13,055 nt of DNA. It comes from CAYHZL01 sp964361075. GTDB taxonomy: Bacteria; Bacteroidota; Ignavibacteria; UBA10030; UBA8401. The DNA is taken from contig CAYHZL010000095.1 of NCBI GenBank assembly GCA_964361075.1, positions 1 to 13,055 on the forward strand. Reading direction: 5' to 3'. A program made the position numbers and the translations under genes. The notes beneath the pieces were generated by a model. The model searched no databases, had not been told where the DNA came from, and saw nothing but the letters and a program-made list of their open reading frames with translations. Below, one piece after another: positions 1 to 10,500 of this stretch (its first letter is position 1; each line of letters opens with the position of its first letter).

Positions 1-3000
1 TTAATGACAACTTTATACACAATAGTACCGGACGAACCACCTGTTAATGTACTCAAATTGATGGTGATTGCAGTGGAATTAACCGTTACACCACCGGTTC
101 CATCAGGTGTTGGTGTACCATTCAGTACTACACTTCCCGGAACGTATGTTGTTGTGCCGGTTGGAATTGGTGCAATAACTATAAAATTTGTCGCGCTGCC
201 ATCGCCTGAATTATTGTATGATATAGTATATGTTACTGTATCCTGAGGTCCAGGATTTGTTGCATTGGCAGCAAGCGACAACACAACATTAGTAATTGTT
301 CTGCTCGAAAGTGAAAATCTTCCTACCGATGTTACAGAATCCCATTGCACCCAATTAGCAACAGCATCATTTGAACTTACACCAATTCTTGTCCATACAT
401 TCAATGAATCATTTTTCCAGATTTTTAAGGATGGGCTCGTCTCAGAATTTGCTGTTCCTAATTCTGTATCTTCATAATGCAACCGCAATTTGTATTGAAA
501 TCCTGAACCGGCAACTTGTGCAATATCATAGTAACGATTAATCGGATTCATATATGTATTAGTAATTGCAGTACTATCGATCGCAACTTTTACAGTAACC
601 GAAGTTGGCAGCGTGCCGCTATTGAAATTGATGGTGTTATTCGGCGATTCAAACTCATACGATACGTTTGGCAGAAATGTATGCAATCTTCTAATCTTTC
701 CAATAATTATTCCGTTTCCCGAACGTGTAGTAGTAATAGTAATGGAATCCGTTCCTGTATTCATCGTTCCCAATGTCATTACTAACGCTGAAGTACTAAT
801 ACTACCCTGAAGAGTAGCACCGGTTGCGTTGTTTAATTCCAGTGTTGTAAAAGAACCAACACCGGCAATGTGTTGTTGAGTTGCACCTTGTAATAAAATT
901 TTTCCTGAGCCAGAATGAATTCCATTATTGGTAAGACTATCTTTTACTGTAATAATAAATCCACCATCTGCAAATGTTGCACCGGCACCAATATTCAAAC
1001 CTTTGTTTACGGTGAATAGATTTGTTGCTGTCTTCGTTCCACCACCGCTAATTCTTAAATTATTATACGTGTGTGCTGAAACAGTTTGAGTTCCACCGGT
1101 TGCATCATATCCAAATGTTCCGCCATTAAAAATTGCTGTACTCACTGTCGGGAATGCTTCGCGCGTACTAATAATTCCGCTATACTGCGTAAGTGTATCG
1201 GAAATTGTTAACGTATTTCCGGAAAGTATTGTTACACGCAATGTGTCATTTTGTATAATCAATTTTTTTGTTGTGCCGGCAACATTCACTTCAATGGTAT
1301 CTTTTCCATCAAATATTACATCGTTATATAATGTCGGCTGACTGTTTGTACTCCAATTATTATCGTCTCCCCAATTATATGTACCGGCGCCTTTCGTCCA
1401 ATAAATAATTGTTGAAAGTTCACCGACAGCGAAATCACCGAAGCCATTATTGTTCTGCGAGCGAATCCAATTTGAGTTACGCAACACAGTTGTTGCAGCA
1501 AACCAAACAGAATTATATCGTTTCGCAAAAAAAGCATTCGGATTTGTTGCCGGTGTATTCACATCTAAATCACTAGTCGCGAAATAAAATGTTACATCAT
1601 ACGTTGTAAAAGTGATACCACCGGCTCCGGATAAAGTCCAATACCGGTTAACATCTTTAGTTTGGTCTAATCCGGAATATTTAATTATTGGATGATCAAC
1701 ACCAGTTGTTGACAGAGTCAATGTTCCGGCAATCGAGACTGCATTAAATGTAACGCTTGATGGTGCATACACAACTGCATCACCAATTTGATAATCAATA
1801 ATTTGAGGAGATGTATTTGCCGGAATAGTTTTTTGCATCTTTCCATTGATGTGACCGTTTGTTCTTGTTGAAGCACCACCGGATGCAATGACCATAGTAT
1901 TTCCGGACATGGAAAAAATACCGTTCGTTAGTGAAAGCAATCCATTCACAGTAATAGTATTAGAAGATGATGCACCATACGGATCATCCAAATCGAGATT
2001 ATTGAACGAACCAGTTCCGGACACAGTATGAAATGCGCTGCCACTATTCAACATTATTTTTCCTGCGCCGGTTGTTGTTGCATTGTTAACAACATTTCCT
2101 TTTGCAGTTACAATAACACTGGATGTACTGAGGTTCAATGTCCCTGCAGAAAGAGTTAACGTTCCATTCACTACGATGCTTGAATCAGCAGTCTTTGTTC
2201 CGCTGCCGCTGAGAGTTAGATTATTGAACGTAAATTTCGGAAGTGCTTGTGATGCGCCATTAAAATCAACAGTACTGCCGCTCACTGTGTGCGAAGTTGG
2301 ACTTGCAAGACCTTTAGTAAATGTTCCGGCAATTCCAACCGTACCGGTGGAAGGAAATACTTTACTAAAATTACTGAAAATTAAATTTCCATAATTTGCA
2401 ACAATAACCGTTTGTCCGGCGGAAGCTTTATTGTAATTAACAGTTCCATTTGTTGCACTTGTAAAACTGCCGCTTGTAAGATATGCTGTATTGTTGATGT
2501 ACAATGTTCGTGTTGAAATACTTATCACACCACTTAACAACTTCAACGAATCAACTACAGTGATAGAATCTGATAATGTAACTCCGGCAGTGTTATTGAT
2601 TGTCAAAATATTTGCTGTTCGTACTGTTGGTGTTGTTGTGAATGCACCAGATACTTGAGCGCTCGCTCCGTTGTAAATATAATTTGCACCGGAATTAAAA
2701 CTGCGCGTACCGGTTACTTGAATATTACCTGTTGCACCGGTTGATGCTATTCCATTTGCCGACCCGATATACAATGTTGAACCTGATGAGAGTGTAAATG
2801 TTCCTGCACCGGAAATACTATCGGTTGCACCTAATTGTAATTGAGCGCCGCTATTCACGGTAAAGTTTACTTGCGCATTAATATTTCCACCGGAAGTGTA
2901 TTGCTGTAATGATGTTCCGTTAAAATTAATTGCCGCTCCCGTGGTGGATGTAGTGCCTTCCGTAATGATACCTGATGTATGTGTAAAATTTTTCGCAGCA

Positions 3001-6000
3001 TTTAATGTTCCTGTTGCAGAATTATCTTGTGTAAGATTTAATGTTCCGCCTCCAATTCTTGTATGACCGGAAACATTCATCGTAACGCCGCCTGTACCAG
3101 TTCCGGTTACTAACGATAGCGTACCGCCTGTCATCACAAGACTATCCGTAACACTCACGGTATATGCAGTTGCACCGGTAGATTTCAAAACAGTCGTGCC
3201 ACCCTGAATAATAAATTTTCCGGTAATAGATTTTGTCGTCGCAGTATTATCGTTCAATTGTAATTGACCGGTACCGGTTGAAACAACTGTGAGATTTCCT
3301 GCAATGGTTGTCGGGTTACCGGCAAGATTCAATGTTGCGGTTTGTCCCGTACAATTCCACGTTACATTTGCAAAAGATTGATTCAGACTTGTAGGAACAG
3401 TAGTTGTAACACCGGTAATTAAAAGTGTTGAACCCGAACTCCACGTCCACGTTGTAGCATTCGTACTCGTTGTAATTGCGCCGCCATTAACGTTGTGTTC
3501 ATAGACACCGCCACTTCCTATTGAAACTGTCGCTGTAGTTGCAGCGGCAGAAAAAGTTCCGGTTCCCGTTAACTTCAATGTGCCATAAATTGTTAGATCA
3601 GTTCCTGCGCCATTATTTAATCTGAAATTACCACTGGTAGTAATCGTAATTTGTCCGCCGGTTTCAATAATAACTTGATCCACACGATTAGTAGCAGACG
3701 ATAAATTTGTATCAACAGTAACAGTATGCCCGCTTTGAATTGAAATCATTCCGTCGGCATTTTTTGGAAATGTTGTTGCAGCTACCCATGTTGTTCCATT
3801 ATATCGCTCCCACACATTCCACCATTCAGTCCAACGTCCGCTTCCTTTCGTGCGATACATACCATTGGAAGTTTGCATACCAACAGCAAATGTACCAAGT
3901 GAATCTATTCCTGTCGCTTGTGTCGAATCAACTGTTCGCGTTCCTGCGGTGGTCGAATCCCATGTTGTACCATTATGAATGTTAATTCTGTAGGAAAGAG
4001 TATTTGCCGTTTGGTCTAAATCGCCGGGGTTAATAAATTTAAATGTTGCATTATATCCGGATGCAATTGAATATGCAAAGCTACCCGAACTTCGTAATTC
4101 CCAATAACGATTCACATCATCAGTAGGATCAATGAAAGATGTTAAGACATTCGGATGTTCGCCGCTTACTGTGCGAGCAGTAATATTTCCTGCTGCGGTA
4201 ACGCTTGCAAATTGGAATCGTGCAGGAGTAAAATTCGTTGCATCACCAATTTCAAAATAGCGCATAATATTTGAACCGGTTGCAGAAATTGTTTTTTGCA
4301 GCCAGCCGTTCACATGTCCCAATGTTCTTGTAACAGAACCTGTTGAAGAAATAATAAGTGTATCTGTATTCGTTGTAATTACACCGTTAGTAAAATTCAA
4401 TACTCCATTAATAGTTGTCGTTCCGGAAATTGCTGCGCCTGCAGCATTGTTCATCGTAATGTTCTTGAATGAGCCGCCGCCGGAAATTGACTGGTTAAGT
4501 GTTCCGCCAATAACAAGCGCGCCGCTTGTTCCGGTATGTGAACCTGTGTTCGTAACACTTCCTAATGCAACCATATTCAACGCAGCATTATCTAACGTAA
4601 CACCGGAAATATTTAAACTACCAACAACAGTATCGGAAGAAGTAAATACTGTTTTAGAACCACTACCGCTTAATGTTAAATTATTATATCTGAACAGAGC
4701 AATATTTTGTGAACCGGATAAATTATAGTCAATTGTATTTCCGGTTGTAGTATGTCCATAAGCACTGCCCGGTGTAAATGTTCCGGCAATTCCGATTGTA
4801 GAAGCAGGTAACGTTTTCAAAAAATTACTGAATGTTACATTACCATAATTAGCCGCTAACACAGTTTGTGTATTCGTACTCTTATTGTAATTCACAGTTC
4901 CCGTTGTTGCGCTTAACAATGTTCCACCGCCGGTAACAACACCATTCAATGTTAATGTCTGAGTTGAAACATCAAGCGTTCCCGCAGAAAGTGCAAACGA
5001 ATCTGCGACAGTAACATTATTCATTAACGAAAGTGTACCGCCTGATTTATTTACAGTAAGTTTGTTAAATGTTTCACCTGCAGTTTTTGTAATACTTTGG
5101 CTTCCTGTACCATTACATGTAACTTTACCTGTACTCGGTGTAAATGTTCCACTGTTAGACCAGTTTCTGCCAACAGTCATATTCAGTGTATTGGCATCCA
5201 CACTACCGCTTGTAATAGTAACATCATTTAATACTGTAAGATGGTTTGTAAATAATTGAGCAGATGCATTTGCACTATTCACAGTTACATTCCACATAGG
5301 AAGAGAACTATTAATTCTCATCGTTTGCGCCGCAGGAGTTGTGCCATCACCAATTTGGAAAAGCCCGCCGGTGATTGTGTAATTTGTGTAGCTCGTATTT
5401 TCAATGCCAAAATTACCAGTACCGCTATTTCCTGCACGACGAATAACAATTGTACCTCCGCTCATTACCAATCGCGAGCCCGGCACTCTCATTGTGAATG
5501 GAGAATTTGTTGTTGAAGTGCTGCCAACATTATTTAAGTACATTGTTCCGGCAGACATTGTTAATTCAGTAATTGCATAATTACTAATCGTTTCAAATCG
5601 TCCGGCAATTGTAATTGTACCGCCGGAAATATTAAACACACCGCCATCAGAAACTAAATTGTTATCCGACGCGTTACCAACATTTAATGTTCCGGCAATA
5701 ACTTTCAATTCACCGGCAACTGTTACACTCCCTCCCGTAGTATTGACAACAGCAGAAGCATGATTAATCCACAACGCTGCCGAATCAGGAATGGTTCTGT
5801 TTCCGGTAAACGGAGTTATAGTTGCACCTGTTGCAAGATTAAACGTACCGGTATTTAGTGTTAAAAAGTTAGTAGCCGCTGAAGTAAAGTTTGCAGCAAA
5901 AATATCGAGAATGTTTAAGTTACTCGCTCCCATATTGAGAGCCATAGTATAGAAGCGTGTTGTTGCACCAGACCCGGTAATTGTTTGGTTACCGGCTCTA

Positions 6001-7520
6001 CTAAAATTCGTTGCGCAACGGCTATCAACATCCGGCGCTGCATCAAATGTTCCGGCATTTTGAATATTGCCTGTAATATTTAAAATGTGTGCAGTGGTAT
6101 TCGATGTTGTATTGACTGCAAATGTTGCACCCGCTCGAACATCAAGCAAACCTGTTATAGTAATTGTAAGTGATGTTGCAATGTTATCATTTCCGATTTG
6201 CAGAATACCGCTTGTTCCAAGTCCAACGGCAATTGAATTGACAGTAACATTTTGGTCAATCTTCACAGTATGTCCATCCGCAATAACAACATTCGATGAT
6301 GAACCGGGAACAACACCGCTTTTCCACGTTGAAGAAGAACTCCACAAACCGGAAGTTGCAGAAGTATCATTACCCGGTGCTGACGTTGCTTGACTGCCTG
6401 ATAATGAGGAACTAAGTGTTCCTTCGGTAACAGCGTACACTTTCCAGTAGTATGTCGTTCCTGCGAGTAATCCTGTTTGATTGTAAAATTGTTGCCCCGC
6501 AGAAAGTTGTGTAATAAAATTGTACGAACTTCCTCCATCATCCGAACGATAGATGACATACCCAACTTCATTCGTTGCCACATCGGTCCAATTTACTTGC
6601 ATTGATGTTTGCGTTACACCGGTAAAATTCAATCCGGTTGGCGCGGCAACAGCAGGCGGCGCAAATGTTATTTTCGAAAAAGAAGTTGGAAGGGTTTGCA
6701 ATGTATGTGGTGCATCGGCATCACCGCCGGTTGCATTCAAATTATTGAATGTTGTTGTATTTACTGTTTGTTGAATAAGTAATTGCGCTGTTGTCGGCGC
6801 TGCGCTCATTGAAGTTCCATTTAAGCCGCACGTGTATCCTTTCGCACTGTTAATAGTTTGTGCTGTAAATAAAAAACCACCCATCACCATATTGCCATAC
6901 ACAAACTCTATGTTGCCGCTTGTTTCATACAACTTCGTTTGAAATGTAAATTCCGGCTGACCGCCTGCACCGGTGTACCATGGTTGCACGCGAATCCATT
7001 CAACAGTCAACACTCTATTCGGAGTAACTCCGCTTACATAATATTTTATTCCATTACCAAGCGCATCTAATCCACCGGATGAAGTATCGGTTGTCATATC
7101 GTAAGAGAGAGGAGCAATAGTTAACGGCATTGTATTCGCCGCCAACGAACTACTAAAGTCGGCATCGTACGGACCGTATTTATGACTGTTCGGACCTCCA
7201 TCATTTGTCGCGCTCGATAAATCAATAAATCCGTTTGTCGAAACACAAAAATAAGTGAAACGAGTTCCCATATACCAAAAATCAAAACCAATCGGAATTG
7301 GATAACTTCGGTTATCGTCTTCTGTTGAAGAAAGCACATTGCGCCAAGTCGGCGCAGAATTTCCGTATGCTTCAATTGAAGAAAATGAAATTCCGGTTGT
7401 ACGCGTAAGAGTTCCATTGGGTGCGTTATAGTTTGCAACACTTTGTGCAAGCGCCATCGTGCTCGAAAACAAGAGCACTCCCAGCAGTAATACAATATTT
7501 TTCAGAATTGTACTTCGCAT
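1..7520 (-). CDS. Giant modular secreted surface protein (adhesin-like), 3' end outside window
   Basis: The frame is open for 2,506 codons from ATG at 7520 to the window edge; every in-frame triplet was checked and no stop was seen. Residues 1-25 form a signal peptide (hydrophobic VLLLGVLLF, cleavage after ALA-25). Residues ~45-285 resemble the nidogen-like N-terminal domain of Bacteroidota surface proteins (GFDFWYMG, STNGF, FVYGN). FN3 spans ~293-380. Then come two homologous modules, 391-1215 and 1216-2034, and a shorter third, 2035-2405. Each opens with a W-rich segment (W..STW, or NW..NNW), continues through many short GTL-x-x-S/TxG beta strands suggestive of a beta-helix, and ends in NRYW/NRYY followed by FAVG or GRFSL. 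A DUF11-type domain (NPGPQDTVTY) fills 2406-2506. No enzyme motif was seen. It starts 54 bp after the barrel gene and is probably co-transcribed. In-frame ATGs at 7559 and 7568 would lengthen the N-terminus; 7520 is preferred because it gives a compact signal peptide, although its ribosome site is weak. An adhesin or surface-layer role is inferred. Confidence 0.9.
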   Translation of the reverse strand, partial: MRSTILKNIVLLLGVLLFSSTMALAQSVANYNAPNGTLTRTTGISFSSIEAYGNSAPTWRNVLSSTEDDNRSYPIPIGFDFWYMGTRFTYFCVSTNGFIDLSSATNDGGPNSHKYGPYDADFSSSLAANTMPLTIAPLSYDMTTDTSSGGLDALGNGIKYYVSGVTPNRVLTVEWIRVQPWYTGAGGQPEFTFQTKLYETSGNIEFVYGNMVMGGFLFTAQTINSAKGYTCGLNGTSMSAAPTTAQLLIQQTVNTTTFNNLNATGGDADAPHTLQTLPTSFSKITFAPPAVAAPTGLNFTGVTQTSMQVNWTDVATNEVGYVIYRSDDGGSSYNFITQLSAGQQFYNQTGLLAGTTYYWKVYAVTEGTLSSSLSGSQATSAPGNDTSATSGLWSSSSTWKSGVVPGSSSNVVIADGHTVKIDQNVTVNSIAVGLGTSGILQIGNDNIATSLTITITGLLDVRAGATFAVNTTSNTTAHILNITGNIQNAGTFDAAPDVDSRCATNFSRAGNQTITGSGATTRFYTMALNMGASNLNILDIFAANFTSAATNFLTLNTGTFNLATGATITPFTGNRTIPDSAALWINHASAVVNTTGGSVTVAGELKVIAGTLNVGNASDNNLVSDGGVFNISGGTITIAGRFETISNYAITELTMSAGTMYLNNVGSTSTTNSPFTMRVPGSRLVMSGGTIVIRRAGNSGTGNFGIENTSYTNYTITGGLFQIGDGTTPAAQTMRINSSLPMWNVTVNSANASAQLFTNHLTVLNDVTITSGSVDANTLNMTVGRNWSNSGTFTPSTGKVTCNGTGSQSITKTAGETFNKLTVNKSGGTLSLMNNVTVADSFALSAGTLDVSTQTLTLNGVVTGGGTLLSATTGTVNYNKSTNTQTVLAANYGNVTFSNFLKTLPASTIGIAGTFTPGSAYGHTTTGNTIDYNLSGSQNIALFRYNNLTLSGSGSKTVFTSSDTVVGSLNISGVTLDNAALNMVALGSVTNTGSHTGTSGALVIGGTLNQSISGGGSFKNITMNNAAGAAISGTTTINGVLNFTNGVITTNTDTLIISSTGSVTRTLGHVNGWLQKTISATGSNIMRYFEIGDATNFTPARFQFASVTAAGNITARTVSGEHPNVLTSFIDPTDDVNRYWELRSSGSFAYSIASGYNATFKFINPGDLDQTANTLSYRINIHNGTTWDSTTAGTRTVDSTQATGIDSLGTFAVGMQTSNGMYRTKGSGRWTEWWNVWERYNGTTWVAATTFPKNADGMISIQSGHTVTVDTNLSSATNRVDQVIIETGGQITITTSGNFRLNNGAGTDLTIYGTLKLTGTGTFSAAATTATVSIGSGGVYEHNVNGGAITTSTNATTWTWSSGSTLLITGVTTTVPTSLNQSFANVTWNCTGQTATLNLAGNPTTIAGNLTVVSTGTGQLQLNDNTATTKSITGKFIIQGGTTVLKSTGATAYTVSVTDSLVMTGGTLSLVTGTGTGGVTMNVSGHTRIGGGTLNLTQDNSATGTLNAAKNFTHTSGIITEGTTSTTGAAINFNGTSLQQYTSGGNINAQVNFTVNSGAQLQLGATDSISGAGTFTLSSGSTLYIGSANGIASTGATGNIQVTGTRSFNSGANYIYNGASAQVSGAFTTTPTVRTANILTINNTAGVTLSDSITVVDSLKLLSGVISISTRTLYINNTAYLTSGSFTSATNGTVNYNKASAGQTVIVANYGNLIFSNFSKVFPSTGTVGIAGTFTKGLASPTSHTVSGSTVDFNGASQALPKFTFNNLTLSGSGTKTADSSIVVNGTLTLSAGTLNLSTSSVIVTAKGNVVNNATTTGAGKIMLNSGSAFHTVSGTGSFNNLDLDDPYGASSSNTITVNGLLSLTNGIFSMSGNTMVIASGGASTRTNGHINGKMQKTIPANTSPQIIDYQIGDAVVYAPSSVTFNAVSIAGTLTLSTTGVDHPIIKYSGLDQTKDVNRYWTLSGAGGITFTTYDVTFYFATSDLDVNTPATNPNAFFAKRYNSVWFAATTVLRNSNWIRSQNNNGFGDFAVGELSTIIYWTKGAGTYNWGDDNNWSTNSQPTLYNDVIFDGKDTIEVNVAGTTKKLIIQNDTLRVTILSGNTLTISDTLTQYSGIISTREAFPTVSTAIFNGGTFGYDATGGTQTVSAHTYNNLRISGGGTKTATNLFTVNKGLNIGAGATFADGGFIITVKDSLTNNGIHSGSGKILLQGATQQHIAGVGSFTTLELNNATGATLQGSISTSALVMTLGTMNTGTDSITITTTRSGNGIIIGKIRRLHTFLPNVSYEFESPNNTINFNSGTLPTSVTVKVAIDSTAITNTYMNPINRYYDIAQVAGSGFQYKLRLHYEDTELGTANSETSPSLKIWKNDSLNVWTRIGVSSNDAVANWVQWDSVTSVGRFSLSSRTITNVVLSLAANATNPGPQDTVTYTISYNNSGDGSATNFIVIAPIPTGTTTYVPGSVVLNGTPTPDGTGGVTVNSTAITINLSTLTGGSSGTIVYKVVI
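306..1121 (-). repeat. Protein-level repeat, copy 3 (shorter, diverged)
   Basis: It reads GTFGYDATGGTQTV ... YNNLRISGGGTKT ... GKIRRLHTFL ... EFESPNNTINF ... INRYYDIA ... SVGRFSLSS. It lacks the YNK...ANYGN opening of copies 1 and 2, and has Y where they have W after NRY. About 816 bp. Confidence 0.75.
1419..2435 (-). repeat. Protein-level repeat, copy 2 (module 2 C-terminal part)
   Basis: It reads YNKASAGQTVIVANYGN ... VGIAGTFTKG ... FNNLTLSGSGTKT ... GHINGKMQKTI ... QIGDAVVYAPSSV ... DVNRYWTL ... GDFAVGE. It is colinear with copy 1 over its whole length. Confidence 0.85.
3876..4889 (-). repeat. Protein-level repeat, copy 1 (module 1 C-terminal part)
   Basis: This stretch of the giant gene reads YNKSTNTQTVLAANYGN ... 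IAGTFTPG ... YNNLTLSGSGSKT ... GHVNGWLQKTI ... EIGDATNFTPARF ... DVNRYWEL ... GTFAVGM, 1,014 bp. It matches copy 2 in motif order and almost in length (1,017 bp). DNA identity is only moderate, so the duplication is old. Confidence 0.85.
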
Positions 7521-7574
7521 ACTTTCTATTTCATTGTTTGTAATCTGAAGATGTTTCATAGATATCATACCAGA

Positions 7575-10500
7575 TTATTTCTCAAAATACTTCAAAATCT
7601 TTTCAGTGAACTTTGCACGAATACTGACGAACGGACCTGCTGACCAATATTCGGAAGCGACAAGGTCTTTATCCTTCGTGCCAACAAAATTATAACCGAC
7701 ACCAATATGGATGTTTTCAAATACAACATTTCCTATTTCAGCGCTGTAACCGTTTTTCATCGTTTGCGATTCGTGTTGGTTCAGCGTTCTGTACTCTGCC
7801 GCAACATCAAAATTATTCCATCGCAAATCATACTCGGCACGAACAAGATAGAAATCTGTAAACGTGTTTGCAGTTATATCATACGTCTTTTCTGATTTCA
7901 TCTTCATTGCGTATTTGGTTCCAATTTCCAAACCACGAACCGGTTCGATAAACGTATGCAATGAAATGATATCTGTGTTCTCTTCCGTTTCGGGCGAAAC
8001 CATTCCGTTGTATTCAAGTTTCTTTTCATACTTACCAATTGCATTCAACCAGTCAAACGAAATAGGACGATACGCAAGACCGATGATGTTGCTCATTTTT
8101 TTCAACACACCATATGCACTGCTCAAACCAAATTGATCAACAGCAAGAGTATTTCCTGCAAATGATTTTGATGAATCGCTTGGTTGTGTTTGTATGCGAG
8201 ATTCTTCATAGTAACTGAATTTTTCAATCAACGTAAATTCTGTATTCAAACGAAGATCGCCGCCAAATACTACATTGCGTTTCAAACCTTGACTGTTCTT
8301 AGCAAGTTCGCCTTTGATGCTTGCTTTGACCGGCGCCTTTGGTAAATATTCAAGTCCTGCAGAAACTGCATCGTTATCTTCAGTGTGCACTTCAATGATA
8401 TTGCGATCAAGTGCGCGTGTTCTTTCATACGAAACATTCGATGTGAGTTCGTCGGTGAGGTGAAGTGTATTTTTCAAACCAATGCTCATCTGATTACGTT
8501 GTCCGCTGATTCCGTTGCCAATTTGGTAGCGCGCCAACGCCGATGTTCCATAGCCGAGATCAGAACTGATTCCGAACAACGAAGCGTTTGCACCGTTACC
8601 AAAAAACTTTTGACTTAATGAAAGCGTAACCGGATCAATAATTTTATATTCTGCGCCAATTGTTGCTGCCGATGGTTTTACCTGATTCTTTTCCGAAAAA
8701 CTGATGCTGTGTTCGTATTCACCAATAATATTTAGTCTATTCATCGGCTTAATTGTTCCTCGCATTGCAAGCACGGTTGATTGTTTTGCGCTCGATGCTG
8801 TATCGCTCGGTGTTTTGTAAGAAATATTTTCTACACGAGCGCCAAGTGTCGCTGCATTTCCAAATGAACGCTCGCCTCCGGCAACTACTGAACTAATCAC
8901 TACTTCTTTACCACCGGTTGATTGAATTGTATGGTAATAATCTGTTGAAAGTTTCGTTGCTTCCAATCCTGTATAGGTTGCACCGGCGCCATATTTTGTT
9001 GAACCGGATTCGTTGTTCACTCCGCCGGCACCCATAGTTTGATTCATAAAGCCGCTTTCAACTTTTCTAAAATAAGATTTCAATTGAAGTTTTGCAATTG
9101 GCGAACCGGCAACATCAACTTTCCACGCATTACCGCCTTTACTAATTTTATCAAAGCCGCGGGCAAATTCTCCGCCAAGAGTTACTTGTTGATTGAGTGC
9201 ATACTTTGTGTTCGCGCCAAGTAATGTAAAATTATTATTTGAACGATCGTGAACAGCGGTTCCACCGATGCGCAATCCGGTAACAATTTCTTTTTCGCCT
9301 TGTGCACCGACAACGTAACTATATTCCGTTGCAATGTTTGTTGTGGCTTCGTACGTAACTACTATGTACACCGGATTGCCGTTCACATCAATACTTGCAA
9401 CCGGTTGCTTAAAGAACAATGTTCCTTGTTGATAATCAATTTCATAATCACCGAAGCGGCTTTTTTCTAAACGCGAAATTACAATTTCGTTGTGCAGTTT
9501 ATTGCGTGTTTCAATTCGCACTTTTTCTGTTCCGACTACAATGCTGCTCTTCCCTAAGAAATAGAAACCGGATATTCCTTGTCCGCGAATTTCATCTTGA
9601 ACAACTTTGCGATCGGTTAATGTTGCAAAAATATCTGCATTTTCTTTTTTCGTTTCGTAGTGAGCTTTTACACCGTTGAATGTGCGATCGTAACGAGCAA
9701 GTTCGTTCTGCGAAAGTCCTGTATTGAAATCACCAAACAATGCGTACGAACGATTGCGTTCCAATTTCACAAAGAATGGATTGTTTGATTGCGCAGTGTA
9801 ATCAACCGTACTGTTATCGCCATAGATTGAATACAACACATCGGGATCAAGTTCTTTAAATAATCTATCTTGACGTCGTGTGTTGTCGTACGATGCAGTC
9901 AGTAAATAATCACTCCACACCGAACCGCGTCCGTACAATGCTAACCGACCATCGCTATGAAAACCATTATTCAATTTATTTTCATTTTTCAAGTTCAATG
10001 ATGAAAAATTGCTTGATGCTTTCAACATACTACCGCTTGCATCTGCAGAACCAACTAACATTAACGGTTCAATTGGAGTATTGAATTCTTTGCTGACACG
10101 AGTTGCAATTGAAGAAGTAGAAAGTTTAAGTGAATACATCCCTGCATCTTTCGGCGCACGCAAAGGAATTGCAATCTCGCCATTAGTCAATCGAACTTGA
10201 ACGCCGATTGTATTCGGATCAACATCTTGTATATCCATCTTCATGCTGTCGGCTTCAACAGTAATAAAATATCCATCGCGGATTTTCATTCCCCATTTAT
10301 CAACAACGTTAGCCGTTACGTTCATCGTTGTGCGACCATCAGCACGAACTTCACTCTCCGGCATATTCACTATAATAGAGTCAGGAGTTCCGAACACATG
10401 CATTTTCCGTATCGCTTTCATTTCCCGACCATTCCACATTTTTACAACGACAGTAAAAGTTATTGGACCTTGCGGCACAGATGTTCCGATGAATTCAAAT

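Noticed and set aside
1..6300. Repetitive GTT/CCGGCAA-type sequence considered as a CRISPR or DNA satellite
   Set aside because: Spacing is irregular and the repeats follow the codon phase of an open frame; they reflect repeated protein motifs such as IAGT and GTL.
6067..6393. Plus-strand 108-codon frame, and similar 60-100 codon plus frames over 1-6800
   Set aside because: They arise because the giant gene is biased in codon use and repeats Gly/Thr/Ser strands; none has a start site or independent features.
7121..7495. Minus-strand 124-codon frame near the start of the giant gene
   Set aside because: It is in a different phase from the giant frame, which has a signal peptide and coherent domains here. 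Its Arg/Leu/Gln-rich product has no plausible fold.
7541..7577. Seven-base inverted repeat (TAATCTG/CAGATTA) between the barrel and giant genes
   Set aside because: The 23-base loop makes a stable terminator unlikely and there is no T-run; the 54-bp gap fits one operon.
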